DNA of 64,000 bases from Pseudarthrobacter sp. C4D7 (GTDB lineage Bacteria; Actinomycetota; Actinomycetes; Actinomycetales; Micrococcaceae): NCBI RefSeq assembly GCF_013359725.1, contig NZ_JABFMW010000008.1:62001-126000 (forward strand), in the 5' to 3' direction. The notes under the pieces are model-generated. The model had not been told where the DNA came from. It made no database searches and saw only the letters and a program-made list of their open reading frames with translations. How positions within the stretch are numbered: the stretch's first letter is position 1; each line of letters begins with the position of its first letter. Positions 24,430 through 32,843 of the stretch are shown one piece after another. Both the position numbers and the translations under genes were made by a program.

Positions 24430-25383
24430 CTAGGACAGCGGGGCCGGGCCCAGGTCCTCGATGAGCTTCTGCATGGCGACGTAGGCCTTGTTCCGGTAGG
24501 CAACCAAAGCTGCGGTGCGCTCAGCCGGGACGTCGAGGAAGCCGGAGCCGGTCTTGGTGCCCAGCTGGCCGGCGTCGACCTTTTCCTGCAGGATCTGCGG
24601 GGTGGCGAACCGCTCCGGGAAGCCGGTCTGCAGCGACTTGTAGCAGAACGCGTAGACGTCCAGGCCGGCCATGTCCGCGATGGCGAAGGGGCCGAAGAAC
24701 GGCAGCCGGAAGCCGAAAGTGGTTCGGACCAGCGTGTCCACGTCCTCGGCCGTGGCGATGCCTTCCTCCACCACCTGGGCGGCTTCGTGGAAGAGGGCGT
24801 ACTGGAGCCGGTTCAGCACGAAGCCGGTGACATCCTTGACCGTGGCCGTTTCCTTGCCGGTCTCCCCCACGATGGTGCGGGCGGCCTGCACGGTCGCCTC
24901 GGAGGTCCCTTCGTGCGGGATGACTTCCACGCCGGGGATGAACGGTGCCGGGTTGGAGAAGTGGACGCCCAGGAAGCGCTCCGGGTTCTCCACCACTTCG
25001 GCCAGCTTGGCAATGGAAATAGTGGAGGTGTTGGAGCCAATGATGGCGTCCGGGCGCGCGGCGGCGCTGATCCGGCCCAGGGTGGCGTGCTTGATCTCGA
25101 GGACTTCCGGCACGGCCTCCTCGATGTATTCGGCGTCCGCCACCGCCTCCTCGATGTCCTTGGCGGCCCAGAGGTTTTCCTTCAGCAGGTCCGTGGCGTT
25201 GGCCGGGAAGAGGCCGGCAGCCACGAATTCGTCGGATTCCTTCAGCAGGCGCTCGTAGTTGCCCTGGGCGATCTCAGCGGAGACGTCGGCGAGCGCCACG
25301 CGGGCCCCGGCAAGAGCCAGGACCTGGGCGATTCCTCCGCCCATGTAGCCGGAACCGACGACGGCGATATTACGGATGCTCAT
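24430..25383 (-). CDS. 3-hydroxyacyl-CoA-dehydrogenase-like NAD(P) oxidoreductase
   Basis: A 317-aa two-domain protein. N-terminal Rossmann domain with [14 protein letters not shown] (about residues 8-21) and SNTSTISI, then the HADH C-terminal helical domain ([20 protein letters not shown]). CoA-handling lysines of true beta-oxidation enzymes are not evident. Stand-alone proteins of this type oxidise small hydroxy acids (L-gulonate, tetronate or apionate-like). It overlaps the RpiB-like gene by ATGA. In this cluster it probably oxidises a C4 acid or branched relative. Confidence 0.78.
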   Translation of the reverse strand: MSIRNIAVVGSGYMGGGIAQVLALAGARVALADVSAEIAQGNYERLLKESDEFVAAGLFPANATDLLKENLWAAKDIEEAVADAEYIEEAVPEVLEIKHATLGRISAAARPDAIIGSNTSTISIAKLAEVVENPERFLGVHFSNPAPFIPGVEVIPHEGTSEATVQAARTIVGETGKETATVKDVTGFVLNRLQYALFHEAAQVVEEGIATAEDVDTLVRTTFGFRLPFFGPFAIADMAGLDVYAFCYKSLQTGFPERFATPQILQEKVDAGQLGTKTGSGFLDVPAERTAALVAYRNKAYVAMQKLIEDLGPAPLS

Positions 25384-25874
25384 GTGGTTTCAAGTCCTTC
25401 CGACGCGCCCTCATAGGAGCAGATGGCGTCTACTTTGGCCGCGGATGCGGAGTTTTCATCGAAGCGGTAGTTGAGCCATTCGCCCACCAGCTTCTTGGCC
25501 AGTTCCAGGCCGATGACGCGCTGGCCCAGGGTCAGCACCTGCGCGTTGTTGGAGAGCACGGACCGCTCCACGGAGTAGCTGTCGTGGGCCGTCACGGCCC
25601 GGATGCCCGGTACCTTGTTGGCGGAGATAGCCACGCCCAGGCCGGTGCCGCAGATCAGCAGGGCACGGTCCGCCTCACCGGCAGCCACTTTGCGGGCGGC
25701 GGCGACGGCCAGGTGGGGGTAGGCGGTGGTGTCGTCGGCGCCGACTCCCACATCCTCCACGGAAGCGACCCGGGGGTCCGCCTCCAGCAGTTCCCGCAGG
25801 GCGTTCTTGTATTCGACGCCTGCTTCGTCATTGCCGACGACGATGCGCCAGCCGGTTGGGGATTGCTCAGTCAT
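25380..25874 (-). CDS. derI: RpiB/LacAB-type isomerase, probable D-erythrulose-4-phosphate isomerase
   Basis: A 164-aa protein of the ribose-5-phosphate isomerase B family. The catalytic Cys75 lies in [16 protein letters not shown] and the phosphate-site His in [11 protein letters not shown]. The usual GxDHxG near the N-terminus is GNDEAG, a difference shared by EryI/DerI relatives that act on four-carbon phosphates. It would convert D-erythrulose-4-phosphate to D-erythrose-4-phosphate for the pentose phosphate pathway. It lies 12 bases after the kinase gene. Confidence 0.8.
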   Translation of the reverse strand: MTEQSPTGWRIVVGNDEAGVEYKNALRELLEADPRVASVEDVGVGADDTTAYPHLAVAAARKVAAGEADRALLICGTGLGVAISANKVPGIRAVTAHDSYSVERSVLSNNAQVLTLGQRVIGLELAKKLVGEWLNYRFDENSASAAKVDAICSYEGASEGLETT

Positions 25875-25886
25875 AACGGTTCTCCT

Positions 25887-27608
25887 TCAGTGGCTTTCGA
25901 TGGTGGCGGCGTAATCGGCCACCCTGCGGGCGATGAGGCCGAAGGACACAGCACCGGGGTCGGGGTGGCCCAGGCTCTTTTCGGCCAGGGGCCGGGCGCG
26001 GCCCTTCTTCGGGCTGAGGCCGGCTGTCTCATCGGCGGCTTTTGCTGCCGCGTCCGCTGCTGCCCGGAGGCTCCCGGCCAGGCTGCCGCCGTCGTCAAGT
26101 GCCCGGGTAAAGGTGTCAGCGAACGGAAGAAGCGCATCCACCATGGTCTTGTCCCCGGCTTCGGCCTTGCCCAGGGTGATGATGGCGTCGCGGAGGGCAT
26201 TGACGGCTGCGGCCGCATCCGAGGCGGTATAGGAATCCTTGCTGCCCAGGGTTTTCCCGACGGCGGCGACGGCCGCGCCCCACAGGGCGCCGGAGGTGCC
26301 GCCGGCACGCTCGGCCCACTGCTCGCCCGCGGCGGTGAGGAGTTCCTCCAGCCCGGCGCCTGCTGCGTGCGACTTCTCCGCGGCTTCAACGGCGGCATCG
26401 ACGCCCCGGCGCATGCCGATGCCGTGGTCGCCGTCCCCGGCGATCGCGTCCAGTTTTCCCAGGGCGTCCTCATGTTCGACGACGACGGCGCGCGCTTCCT
26501 TCAGCGCGCCCACAGCGGTGGCGGCCAAGGCAGTGGAAGCGGCGGTGGCTTCCAGCGCAGGCGCCGTTGCTGCCTCAGCGAGGGAGTCGACGGAGCGGGC
26601 CCGGCGCGGCGCAAGGTTGCCCTTGCGGAAGGCAGGGGTATCGGCGGGTGCGGCCCAGAATTTCTCCAGTTCCGCGTCCAGCCAGAACAGCGTCAGGGAC
26701 AGTCCGGACATGTCCAGGCTGGTCACCAGTTCGCCGCACTCCGGTTCCACGATCTCCAGGCCAGCCCCGGTGAGCAGCTCCTCGACCTTCCCGAACAACA
26801 GGAACAGTTCGTCGTACTTCACCGTTCCCAGGCCATTCAGGATCGGCACAACCCGGGTGCCCGCGGCATCAGGCTTGTCCTTGAGCAGGCCGTCCACCAG
26901 GAGCCGGGCCAGCTCGCTGGCAGTTGGCAGGGGCTGTTCGGAGATGCCTGGTTCACCGTGGATGCCCAGCCCCACCGACATCATGCCTTCGGGGACCGTA
27001 AAGAGAGGTTCCGCCGCCCCGGGCAGGGTGCAGCCGGCGAAGGCCACGCCTAGCGAGCGGGTGTGGTGGTTGGCCTTGATGGCCAGGCGCTCCACCTCGT
27101 CCAGGTCCAGGCCGGCTTCGGCTGCCGCACCGGCCACTTTGAAGACCGTGAGGTCCCCGGCAATGCCGCGCCGCTTGTCGATTTCCGCCAGCGGCGCGCT
27201 GGCGATGTCATCGGTGACCACGACGGTCCGGGTTTCGATGCCTTCGGCGTTCAGTTTGTCCTGGGCCTGCCCGAAGTGGAGGACGTCGCCGGCATAGTTT
27301 CCGTAGCTGAGCAGGACTCCCCCGCCGGCCTGGGATGCCTTGGCCACCCGGTACACCTGCCCCGCTGCAGGGGAGGCAAACATGTTGCCGCAGGCGCTTC
27401 CGGCCGCCAGGCCGGCACCCACCAGGCCGGCAAAGGCCGGGTAGTGGCCGGATCCGCCGCCGATGACCAGTGCCACCTGGCCGGCGGGTGATTCTGTGGA
27501 GCGGACAACTCCGCCGTCAACGCGCGCCACGTACTGGCGGTTGGCGGCGACGAAGCCGTCGAGGGCGTCGTCTGCGAACTGCGCTGGATCGTCAAATATC
27601 TTTGTCAT
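25887..27608 (-). CDS. Fused DhaK-DhaL kinase, probable erythrulose kinase
   Basis: A 573-aa ATP-dependent dihydroxyacetone-kinase-family protein. The DhaK half (residues 1-330) contains GGGSGHYP (50-57) and His217 in GLGIHGEPG, which forms the hemiaminal with the ketone substrate. The DhaL half (about 360-573) binds ATP-Mg through GDGDHG (391-396) and GGTSGALWG. The combination is ATP-dependent and needs no PTS partner. Next to LerI- and DerI-like isomerases, it most likely phosphorylates L- or D-erythrulose (LerK/DerK role). Plain dihydroxyacetone kinase activity is the alternative. Confidence 0.85.
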   Translation of the reverse strand: MTKIFDDPAQFADDALDGFVAANRQYVARVDGGVVRSTESPAGQVALVIGGGSGHYPAFAGLVGAGLAAGSACGNMFASPAAGQVYRVAKASQAGGGVLLSYGNYAGDVLHFGQAQDKLNAEGIETRTVVVTDDIASAPLAEIDKRRGIAGDLTVFKVAGAAAEAGLDLDEVERLAIKANHHTRSLGVAFAGCTLPGAAEPLFTVPEGMMSVGLGIHGEPGISEQPLPTASELARLLVDGLLKDKPDAAGTRVVPILNGLGTVKYDELFLLFGKVEELLTGAGLEIVEPECGELVTSLDMSGLSLTLFWLDAELEKFWAAPADTPAFRKGNLAPRRARSVDSLAEAATAPALEATAASTALAATAVGALKEARAVVVEHEDALGKLDAIAGDGDHGIGMRRGVDAAVEAAEKSHAAGAGLEELLTAAGEQWAERAGGTSGALWGAAVAAVGKTLGSKDSYTASDAAAAVNALRDAIITLGKAEAGDKTMVDALLPFADTFTRALDDGGSLAGSLRAAADAAAKAADETAGLSPKKGRARPLAEKSLGHPDPGAVSFGLIARRVADYAATIESH

Positions 27609-27650
27609 GATTCCTCGTTGAACCGGTGTTCTTGATGGGGATGCTGCCGG

Positions 27651-28649
27651 CTAGTGTGCGGGAACTGCTGCTGGAGCCTGCCGGCCCTGCGCCACCAGGC
27701 TGGTGCCCAGGGCGTAGCCTTCGCGCTTGGGCAGGACCTGGCGGCGCAGGTAGTCCTGGTTGGCGGCGGTGACGCTCAGGCCGTCGCCACCGTAGTGCTC
27801 CGTGCAGATGATGCCCTGGAAGCCGACGGATATGGCGAACTGGAAAGCCTCGCGGTAGCTGATCAGGCCTGATTCCATGGGGGCCGGCATGGCGACGTAC
27901 TGGTTCCGTGCCTGGTCCTCGTCGCGGATGTAGTTCTTGACGTGCCAGTAGTTGGAGTACGGCAGGGTCTTGTGTACCAGCTCGCGCCAGTCCTCGATGG
28001 GCCGGTGCAGGCGGATCAGGTTTCCCAGGTCCGGGTTCAGCCCAACGTTGGGCAGGTCGATGTCCTGGACCAGCTGCACGGAGGAATCGCCGGTGCCCAG
28101 GTACGTGTCCTCGTACATTTCCAGGGACACCAGGAGTCCCAGTTCGGCGGCGTGCTTGCCTACTTCGCGGATGCGGGTGACGGCGTTGTTCCAGGTGTCC
28201 TTGTCCCCCACCGGGTCCTTGTGGCCTTCGACGGTCCAGAACCACAGCTGCTTCTGCTGTTCCGGGGTGATGGCCTGGTGCAGGCCGATCGAGACGACTT
28301 CGCAGCCGAGCTGGGCGGCGGCCTCCAGGGTGCGGTGGGTGTAGGCCAGGTTCTCCTCCCAGTTGCTTTCCTCGATCACGCTGCGGCGGATGGCGGAGAT
28401 GGAGGGAAGTCCCAGGCCGGCGGTGGTGGCGGCAGCCTTCAGTTCGTCCAGGCGTGCACTGGAAAGATCACCCGGGCGGACCCAGCTGTCCGTGAGGTCG
28501 GCGTTGGTGAAACCGGAATCCGCCACCTCTTCGAAGACCTGCTGCCAGTCGCTGGCGGGGGCTTCCTGGGCGGTGGTCCCGTCCGGCCTCGTTCCGGGGA
28601 ACTGAAGCAGGGCGGCGGCGATGGGCCAGTTTTCAGCGGTGTACGGCAT
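27651..28649 (-). CDS. TIM-barrel sugar isomerase/epimerase
   Basis: A 332-aa protein of the xylose-isomerase-like TIM-barrel family. Recognisable metal-site segments are SLEMYEDT, NVGLNPDLGNL, YWHVKNYIRDEDQ and GIICTEHYGGDG, supplying the Glu/Asp/His set. ATG 28649 has GGAG five bases upstream; a GTG two codons earlier is weaker. It is the first gene of the kinase-isomerase-dehydrogenase operon. The EryC-type tetrulose-phosphate racemase is one possible role; isomerisation of an oxo-apionate is another. Confidence 0.72.
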   Translation of the reverse strand: MPYTAENWPIAAALLQFPGTRPDGTTAQEAPASDWQQVFEEVADSGFTNADLTDSWVRPGDLSSARLDELKAAATTAGLGLPSISAIRRSVIEESNWEENLAYTHRTLEAAAQLGCEVVSIGLHQAITPEQQKQLWFWTVEGHKDPVGDKDTWNNAVTRIREVGKHAAELGLLVSLEMYEDTYLGTGDSSVQLVQDIDLPNVGLNPDLGNLIRLHRPIEDWRELVHKTLPYSNYWHVKNYIRDEDQARNQYVAMPAPMESGLISYREAFQFAISVGFQGIICTEHYGGDGLSVTAANQDYLRRQVLPKREGYALGTSLVAQGRQAPAAVPAH

Positions 28650-28662
28650 TGTCACTCCAAGT

Positions 28663-28711
28663 TAGGAATCGCATTTCCTATAGGATCTACGTTGGCAGTG
28701 TGTCCTGTCAA
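28663..28711 (-). promoter_or_regulatory. Promoter and operator of the C4-sugar operon
   Basis: Minus-strand -35 TTGACA (reverse of 28706-28711), 16-base spacer, -10 TAGATC (reverse of 28684-28689). The -10 is overlapped by the palindrome TCCTATAGGA (28676-28685). TAGGAA/TTCCTA half-sites lie at 28663-28668 and 28675-28680. The same TAGGA/TCCTA half-sites occur before the GntR gene at 29460. Confidence 0.65.
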
Positions 28712-28768
28712 GGGTTGGATTGTTGAGGCAGGGATGGAGCAAGGGGCTTAGGGCCCCGGAGCGGGCTG

Positions 28769-29458
28769 CTAGCTGCGCACTTCGCTGTCGTGCTGCGAGC
28801 GCTGCTTGACGCCTTCGATGTGGTCGATCATTTTTTGGCGGGCGAGCTCGGGATCGCCGGCTTCGAAGGCTTTCAGGATCTCTGTGTGTTCCGCAATGGC
28901 GAAATCGGCGTCGGTCACGCCCAGTCCGCCGAAGAAGCGGAAGCGCTGCACCTGGCCGCCCAAGGCGTTGTAGGCAGAGAGCAGGAACTGGTTGTCCGCC
29001 GATTCGGCGATAAGGCGGTGGAAGCGTTCGTCAGCTTCCCAGTACGCACGGAATTCCGCGAAAGACGGTCCACGGGGCGCGGCCTTCAGGTCTTCGATGG
29101 CCTGTTGGAGCTTGCCGGCCAGTTCCCTGCCCGCGTGCCTGCAGGCCATGAAGGCGTTGGCCGGTTCAATCACCAGCCGTGCGTCCATCAGGTCCGCAAG
29201 CTCCTCGGGAGAGAACAGCGGGGCCACGCGGTAGCCCCGCAAGGCCGTTCGCCGAACCATGCCGGTGGCTTCCAGGCGTGCCAGCGCTTCCCGCACCGGG
29301 GTGGGCGAGACGTCCAGCTCACGGGCCATTCCATCGATACTGACGGGCGTGCCCGCTTCCAGCCGGCCGTCCATCAGGGCAACCAACAGCGCTTCGTAGA
29401 CGTGGTCCGCGAGGACCTGCCTGCTCACCCCGCCGGTGGACTTGTTCTTGGTTGCCAT
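28769..29458 (-). CDS. GntR-family regulator (FCD subfamily)
   Basis: A 229-aa regulator. Winged helix at about residues 12-80 (LADHVYEALLVALMDGRLEAGTPV...VSPTPVREALARLEATGMV), then an all-helical FCD domain with metal-type positions (DARLVIEP, ADERFHRLIAESADNQFL, HTEILKAF). The start ATG 29458 directly follows a TAGGA/TCCTA dyad. It is encoded just upstream of the TIM-barrel-kinase-isomerase operon, whose promoter carries the same half-sites, so it is the probable local repressor. Confidence 0.9.
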   Translation of the reverse strand: MATKNKSTGGVSRQVLADHVYEALLVALMDGRLEAGTPVSIDGMARELDVSPTPVREALARLEATGMVRRTALRGYRVAPLFSPEELADLMDARLVIEPANAFMACRHAGRELAGKLQQAIEDLKAAPRGPSFAEFRAYWEADERFHRLIAESADNQFLLSAYNALGGQVQRFRFFGGLGVTDADFAIAEHTEILKAFEAGDPELARQKMIDHIEGVKQRSQHDSEVRS

Positions 29459-29459
29459 G

Positions 29460-29470
29460 TAGGAATCCTA
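29460..29470 (-). promoter_or_regulatory. Autoregulatory dyad before the GntR gene
   Basis: TAGGA-A-TCCTA, an exact dyad two bases upstream of the start codon. It matches the half-sites in the 28663-28685 operator. It would block transcription or translation start of the regulator gene. Confidence 0.6.
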
Positions 29471-29514
29471 TAGCCGCTAAGGGTGCGGGACGTTGCCGAT
29501 GACGCACCCCGGAC

Positions 29515-29554
29515 GTACAGTGCCGCGCAGCTGCAAGGCAGCAGGGCACTGTAC
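29515..29554 (-). terminator. Hairpin terminator after the second SDR
   Basis: GTACAGTGCC (29515-29524) pairs exactly with 29545-29554. A second stem, GGGTGCG/CGCACCC (29481-29487 with 29503-29509), follows in the transcription direction. The two lie between the SDR stop and the gntR promoter; no clear T-run is seen. Confidence 0.5.
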
Positions 29555-29572
29555 GCCGGAATTGCCGGGAGG

Positions 29573-30349
29573 TCAGGAAACCTGCAGGCCGCCATTGATG
29601 TCATAGGTGGCGGCTGTGATGTAGCCCGCGTCCCCGCTGAGGAGGAACGCGATCAGGGCCGCCACTTCCTCACGGGTCCCCACCCGGCCCATCATGATTC
29701 CCTCGGACATCTGGGCCTTGCGCTCATCGCTGAGCGTCCCGCCCATGATGTCCGTGTCGATCGGGCCTGGCGCGACGGCATTCACGGTGATGTTGTGCTC
29801 CCCCACCTCGCGGGCCAGCGCACGGGTGAAGCCCAGGATGCCGGCCTTGGAAGCGCTGTAGGCCACCTTGGAGTAGGTTCCGCCGCCACGCTGGGCTGAG
29901 ATGGAGGAGATGCTGACAATCCTGCCCAGTTCCCGTTCGATCATGCCCTTGAGCACGCGCTGGGACACCACGAACGTGCCACGCATGTTGATGGCGAAGA
30001 CCTTGTCCCACTCCGCCACCGTGGTTTCCATGAAGGGGGTGGGGGAACTGATTCCGGCCAGGTTGACCAGCCCCACAATGGGCGGCATGGACTGTTCGAT
30101 TTCCGTGATGGCACGGTCCACCGATGCCTCGTCGGAGACGTCGGCGCCGACGCCAATGGCCTTGACGGCACGGCTGGAGCCGATCTCGGCCGCTGCCGCC
30201 TTGGCGTCTTCGGCATTGATGTCCAGGATGGCAATGGACCAGCCCTGGCTGGCCAGCCGGTCCGCGGCGGCGCGGCCGATGCCCCGGGCGGACGCCGCGC
30301 CGGTCAGGACCGCGGTGCGTTCGGTTGGAAATGCGTGCTCTGTAGTCAT
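29573..30349 (-). CDS. Short-chain dehydrogenase/reductase, second polyol dehydrogenase
   Basis: A 258-aa classical SDR: LTGAASARGIGRAAADRL (cofactor loop), NLAGISSPTPF, and the active site ISSISAQRGGG...YSASKAG. It closely resembles the SDR at 23634 over its full length, including the unusual SAQRGGG and TDIMGGTLS segments. It begins nine bases after the MFS stop, so the MFS-SDR pair forms one operon. Its probable role is oxidation of the other stereoisomer of the same C4 polyol. Confidence 0.85.
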   Translation of the reverse strand: MTTEHAFPTERTAVLTGAASARGIGRAAADRLASQGWSIAILDINAEDAKAAAAEIGSSRAVKAIGVGADVSDEASVDRAITEIEQSMPPIVGLVNLAGISSPTPFMETTVAEWDKVFAINMRGTFVVSQRVLKGMIERELGRIVSISSISAQRGGGTYSKVAYSASKAGILGFTRALAREVGEHNITVNAVAPGPIDTDIMGGTLSDERKAQMSEGIMMGRVGTREEVAALIAFLLSGDAGYITAATYDINGGLQVS

Positions 30350-30358
30350 GGCTGCTTC

Positions 30359-31708
30359 CTAGTGGTGTTCAGCGGCAGGGACGGTGGCTCCGGGCGCGGA
30401 GACACCTTCAGGCCGGTTGCGGGCGTAGAGATAGGTTGCGACGGCGGTCACCGCGAGGCAGGCTGCCAGGAAGACCAGGCCGGTCTGGCTGTTTCCGGTG
30501 GCGTCCTTGAGGATGCCCACGATGTAGGGGGCTACGAAGCCGCCCAGGTTGCCCAGTGAGTTGACCATGGCCAGTCCTGCTGCCGCCGCGGCGCCCGTGA
30601 GGGCGGCGGACGGCATGGCCAGGAAGGGCGCAATTGCGGAGTAGATACCCATGGCCGCGAGGGTCAGGAAGACCATGGCGAGGACGGCATTGACGGGGAG
30701 GAGGAAGCCGGCACCCAGGAGCCCGATGGCGGCAAGCACCATGCTGGCGCTGGCATGCCATACGCGGTTTCCCGTACGGTCCGAACGCTTGCTCCAGAAG
30801 TAGACGAACACCGCGGCAATGGCATACGGGATGAAGACGATGAATCCCACCTGGGTGGAGTCGAACTTACCAAGCGCCTTCACAATGGTGGGCAGCCAGA
30901 GGCCCAGGCCATAGATACCGCACACCAGGCCAAAGTACAGGGCCGAATACGCGATGGTGCGGGGATCCTTCAGGCCGGCAAGGAAGTTGTGGTTGCCTGC
31001 CTTCTGCTTGTCCGCCAGCTCCGCAGCCATGGTGGTGGAGAGCCATTCGCGCTCCTCCGGCTTGAGCCATTTGGCGTGTTCCGGGCGGTCCGTCATGACG
31101 AAGGGCGTGATGATGCCCAGGATGATGGCCGGGATGCCCTCGAGGATGTAGAGCCACTGCCAGCCGTGCAGGCCGGCGACGCCTTCAAGGTTCAGGAGCA
31201 TGCCGGACACTGGGGCGCCGAGGGCGTTGGAGATGGGCTGGGCCAGGATGAAGATGCCCAAGACCGTCACGCGCTGCGCTGCCGGGAACCAGAGCGTCAG
31301 GTAGAAGAGGATCGCCGGGAAGAAGCCGGCTTCTGCCGCGCCCAGGAGGAAGCGGATGACGTAGAAGGTGGCTTCACCATTCACCAGGAACATGGCCGTG
31401 GCGAAGATGCCCCAGCTGATCAGGATGCGGGCAATCCACTTACGGGCGCCGAAGCGGTACATGCCGCCATTCGACGGGATCTCCAGCAGGGCGTAACCCA
31501 GGAAGAAGATGCCGGCACCCAGGCCGTAGGCAGCCTCGGTCAGGCCGATGTCACCCTGCATGCCGAGCTTGGCAAAGCCCACGTTGTTGCGGTCCAGGTA
31601 GGCGATGAAATAGAGAAGGACGATCAGGGGCATGAGCCGCCGGCGGACCTTGCGGAGGGTGGTCTCGCCCAACTGGCCGAGTGCGGGGGCAGTGGCACGG
31701 GTGGTCAT
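30359..31708 (-). CDS. MFS transporter (anion:cation symporter-like), second copy
   Basis: A 449-aa carrier with 12 helices, same family as the one at 22191: RRRLMPLIVLLYFIAYLDRNNVGFA at the start, GAAEAGFFPAILFYLTLWFP, and the Ala-rich MVNSLGNLGGFVAPYI near the end. GGAGG precedes the ATG by eight bases. It heads an operon with the SDR, and a dyad (31801-31814) lies in its promoter region. Together with the upstream GntR gene it forms a self-contained uptake/oxidation module. Confidence 0.88.
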   Translation of the reverse strand: MTTRATAPALGQLGETTLRKVRRRLMPLIVLLYFIAYLDRNNVGFAKLGMQGDIGLTEAAYGLGAGIFFLGYALLEIPSNGGMYRFGARKWIARILISWGIFATAMFLVNGEATFYVIRFLLGAAEAGFFPAILFYLTLWFPAAQRVTVLGIFILAQPISNALGAPVSGMLLNLEGVAGLHGWQWLYILEGIPAIILGIITPFVMTDRPEHAKWLKPEEREWLSTTMAAELADKQKAGNHNFLAGLKDPRTIAYSALYFGLVCGIYGLGLWLPTIVKALGKFDSTQVGFIVFIPYAIAAVFVYFWSKRSDRTGNRVWHASASMVLAAIGLLGAGFLLPVNAVLAMVFLTLAAMGIYSAIAPFLAMPSAALTGAAAAAGLAMVNSLGNLGGFVAPYIVGILKDATGNSQTGLVFLAACLAVTAVATYLYARNRPEGVSAPGATVPAAEHH

Positions 31709-31800
31709 TTCAGACCTCCGGTGCAGGTGTAGGGGCCCTCAAAAGGGGAATGCGCGCGCATGGAGACTCCTTTGGCCTGCGGCATTTTGGGGGGATTGAT

Positions 31801-31821
31801 ATCAGATGTCTGATGTCTGAC
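31801..31821 (-). promoter_or_regulatory. Candidate GntR operator upstream of the MFS-SDR operon
   Basis: ATCAGA-TG-TCTGAT (31801-31814) is a perfect 6-bp dyad, followed by a repeat of its right half (TGTCTGA). It lies in the 221-base gap between the regulator stop and the MFS start. Confidence 0.55.
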
Positions 31822-31929
31822 TGCGATTCTAATCACAGGAAGATGTGGGCGTCAACACAGACAGCCTCCTGCGCATTGGGCCCGCACCCGCCCTCCGGAC
31901 GCACCCGCGCCCTGGGCGCCGGAATCCCC

Positions 31930-32661
31930 TCAGCCGGCAGCAGTACCGCTGCGGCTGGCCAGCGCGAGGTACTGCTCGTAGTCCTCGAAGGTCTGCGTAA
32001 TGTGCGCGTCCATGGTGGATCGTGCGGTCGCCGGATCGCCCGCGGCGATGGCGGCGAGGACCATCTTGTGGTGGTGGATGGCGTGGCGTTGGACATCCGG
32101 GAAGGCAGACGTTTCCCGGCGCATCGCAAAAAGCAGGGTGGACAATTGGCCCAGGAGGGCGGGTACGAACGGATTGCCGGAGGCCCGCAGGACGGTGTCA
32201 TGGAAGGCGATGTCCGCCACGGTCAGGGCATCAACGTCCCCGGAAAGGTGGGCGGCTTCCATCTTCTCCACGCTGTCCTGCAGGGCAGCGAGGTCACCCG
32301 GCCGGTGGCGGGAGGCAGCCAGTTCGGCCGCCCCGGTCTCCACCATGCGGCGCACTTCGAGGAGGCGCAGGGCCACCTGGTCCGAGGCCACTCCCCTGGA
32401 GGCTGCGCGCATGATGGCATCCAGCCCGGTCCAGCGCTCGGGCGGATTGACGAAGGTACCCAGGCCGCGCCTGACGTAGACGACGTCCTGCGCTTTCAGC
32501 ACCTTCATGGCTTCCCGGGCCGTCAGCCTGCTGACACCCGATTCCTTGGCGATGTCGGCCTCCGGCGGCAGGGCGTCGTCGGCCTTGATCTCCCCGCTGA
32601 TGATGTGCTCAAGGACCTTTTCCACGACGGCGTCGACCAGGGTTGGTCGCTTCTCTGCCAT
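31930..32661 (-). CDS. GntR-family regulator (FCD/FadR-like)
   Basis: A 243-aa regulator. N-terminal wing: VDAVVEKVLEHIISGEIKADDALPPEADIAKESGVSRLTAREAMKVLKAQDVV. C-terminal FCD domain with LLEVRRMVETGAAELAA, ADIAFHDTVLRASGNPFV and HHKMVLAAI. I chose ATG 32661, with GGGGAAC upstream, over a 41-codon extension that lacks family similarity. It is co-directional with the MFS-SDR operon it precedes and probably controls it. Confidence 0.9.
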   Translation of the reverse strand: MAEKRPTLVDAVVEKVLEHIISGEIKADDALPPEADIAKESGVSRLTAREAMKVLKAQDVVYVRRGLGTFVNPPERWTGLDAIMRAASRGVASDQVALRLLEVRRMVETGAAELAASRHRPGDLAALQDSVEKMEAAHLSGDVDALTVADIAFHDTVLRASGNPFVPALLGQLSTLLFAMRRETSAFPDVQRHAIHHHKMVLAAIAAGDPATARSTMDAHITQTFEDYEQYLALASRSGTAAG

Positions 32662-32763
32662 CGTTGTTCCCCTGCCTGCGCGCCCACGGCGGCCCGATAC
32701 TCCGCTCCCAACACTACTCGACCCTGCCGGGGCAGCCGGCGACCGCCGTCGGCACCATCCGTT

Positions 32764-32830
32764 AAAAAACGAACGCGGGGCCACCCGGGGTCCGTCCCCT
32801 GAAGGGACACGGACCGGGGTGGCCCCGCGG
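32764..32830 (-). terminator. Strong intrinsic terminator after sucD
   Basis: A long stem joins 32775-32796 with about 32807-32828 (GCGGGGCCACCC arms), followed in the transcription direction by TTCGTTTTTT (reverse of 32764-32773). It ends the sucCD operon. Confidence 0.88.
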
Positions 32831-32843
32831 CGTGAAGTACTGC

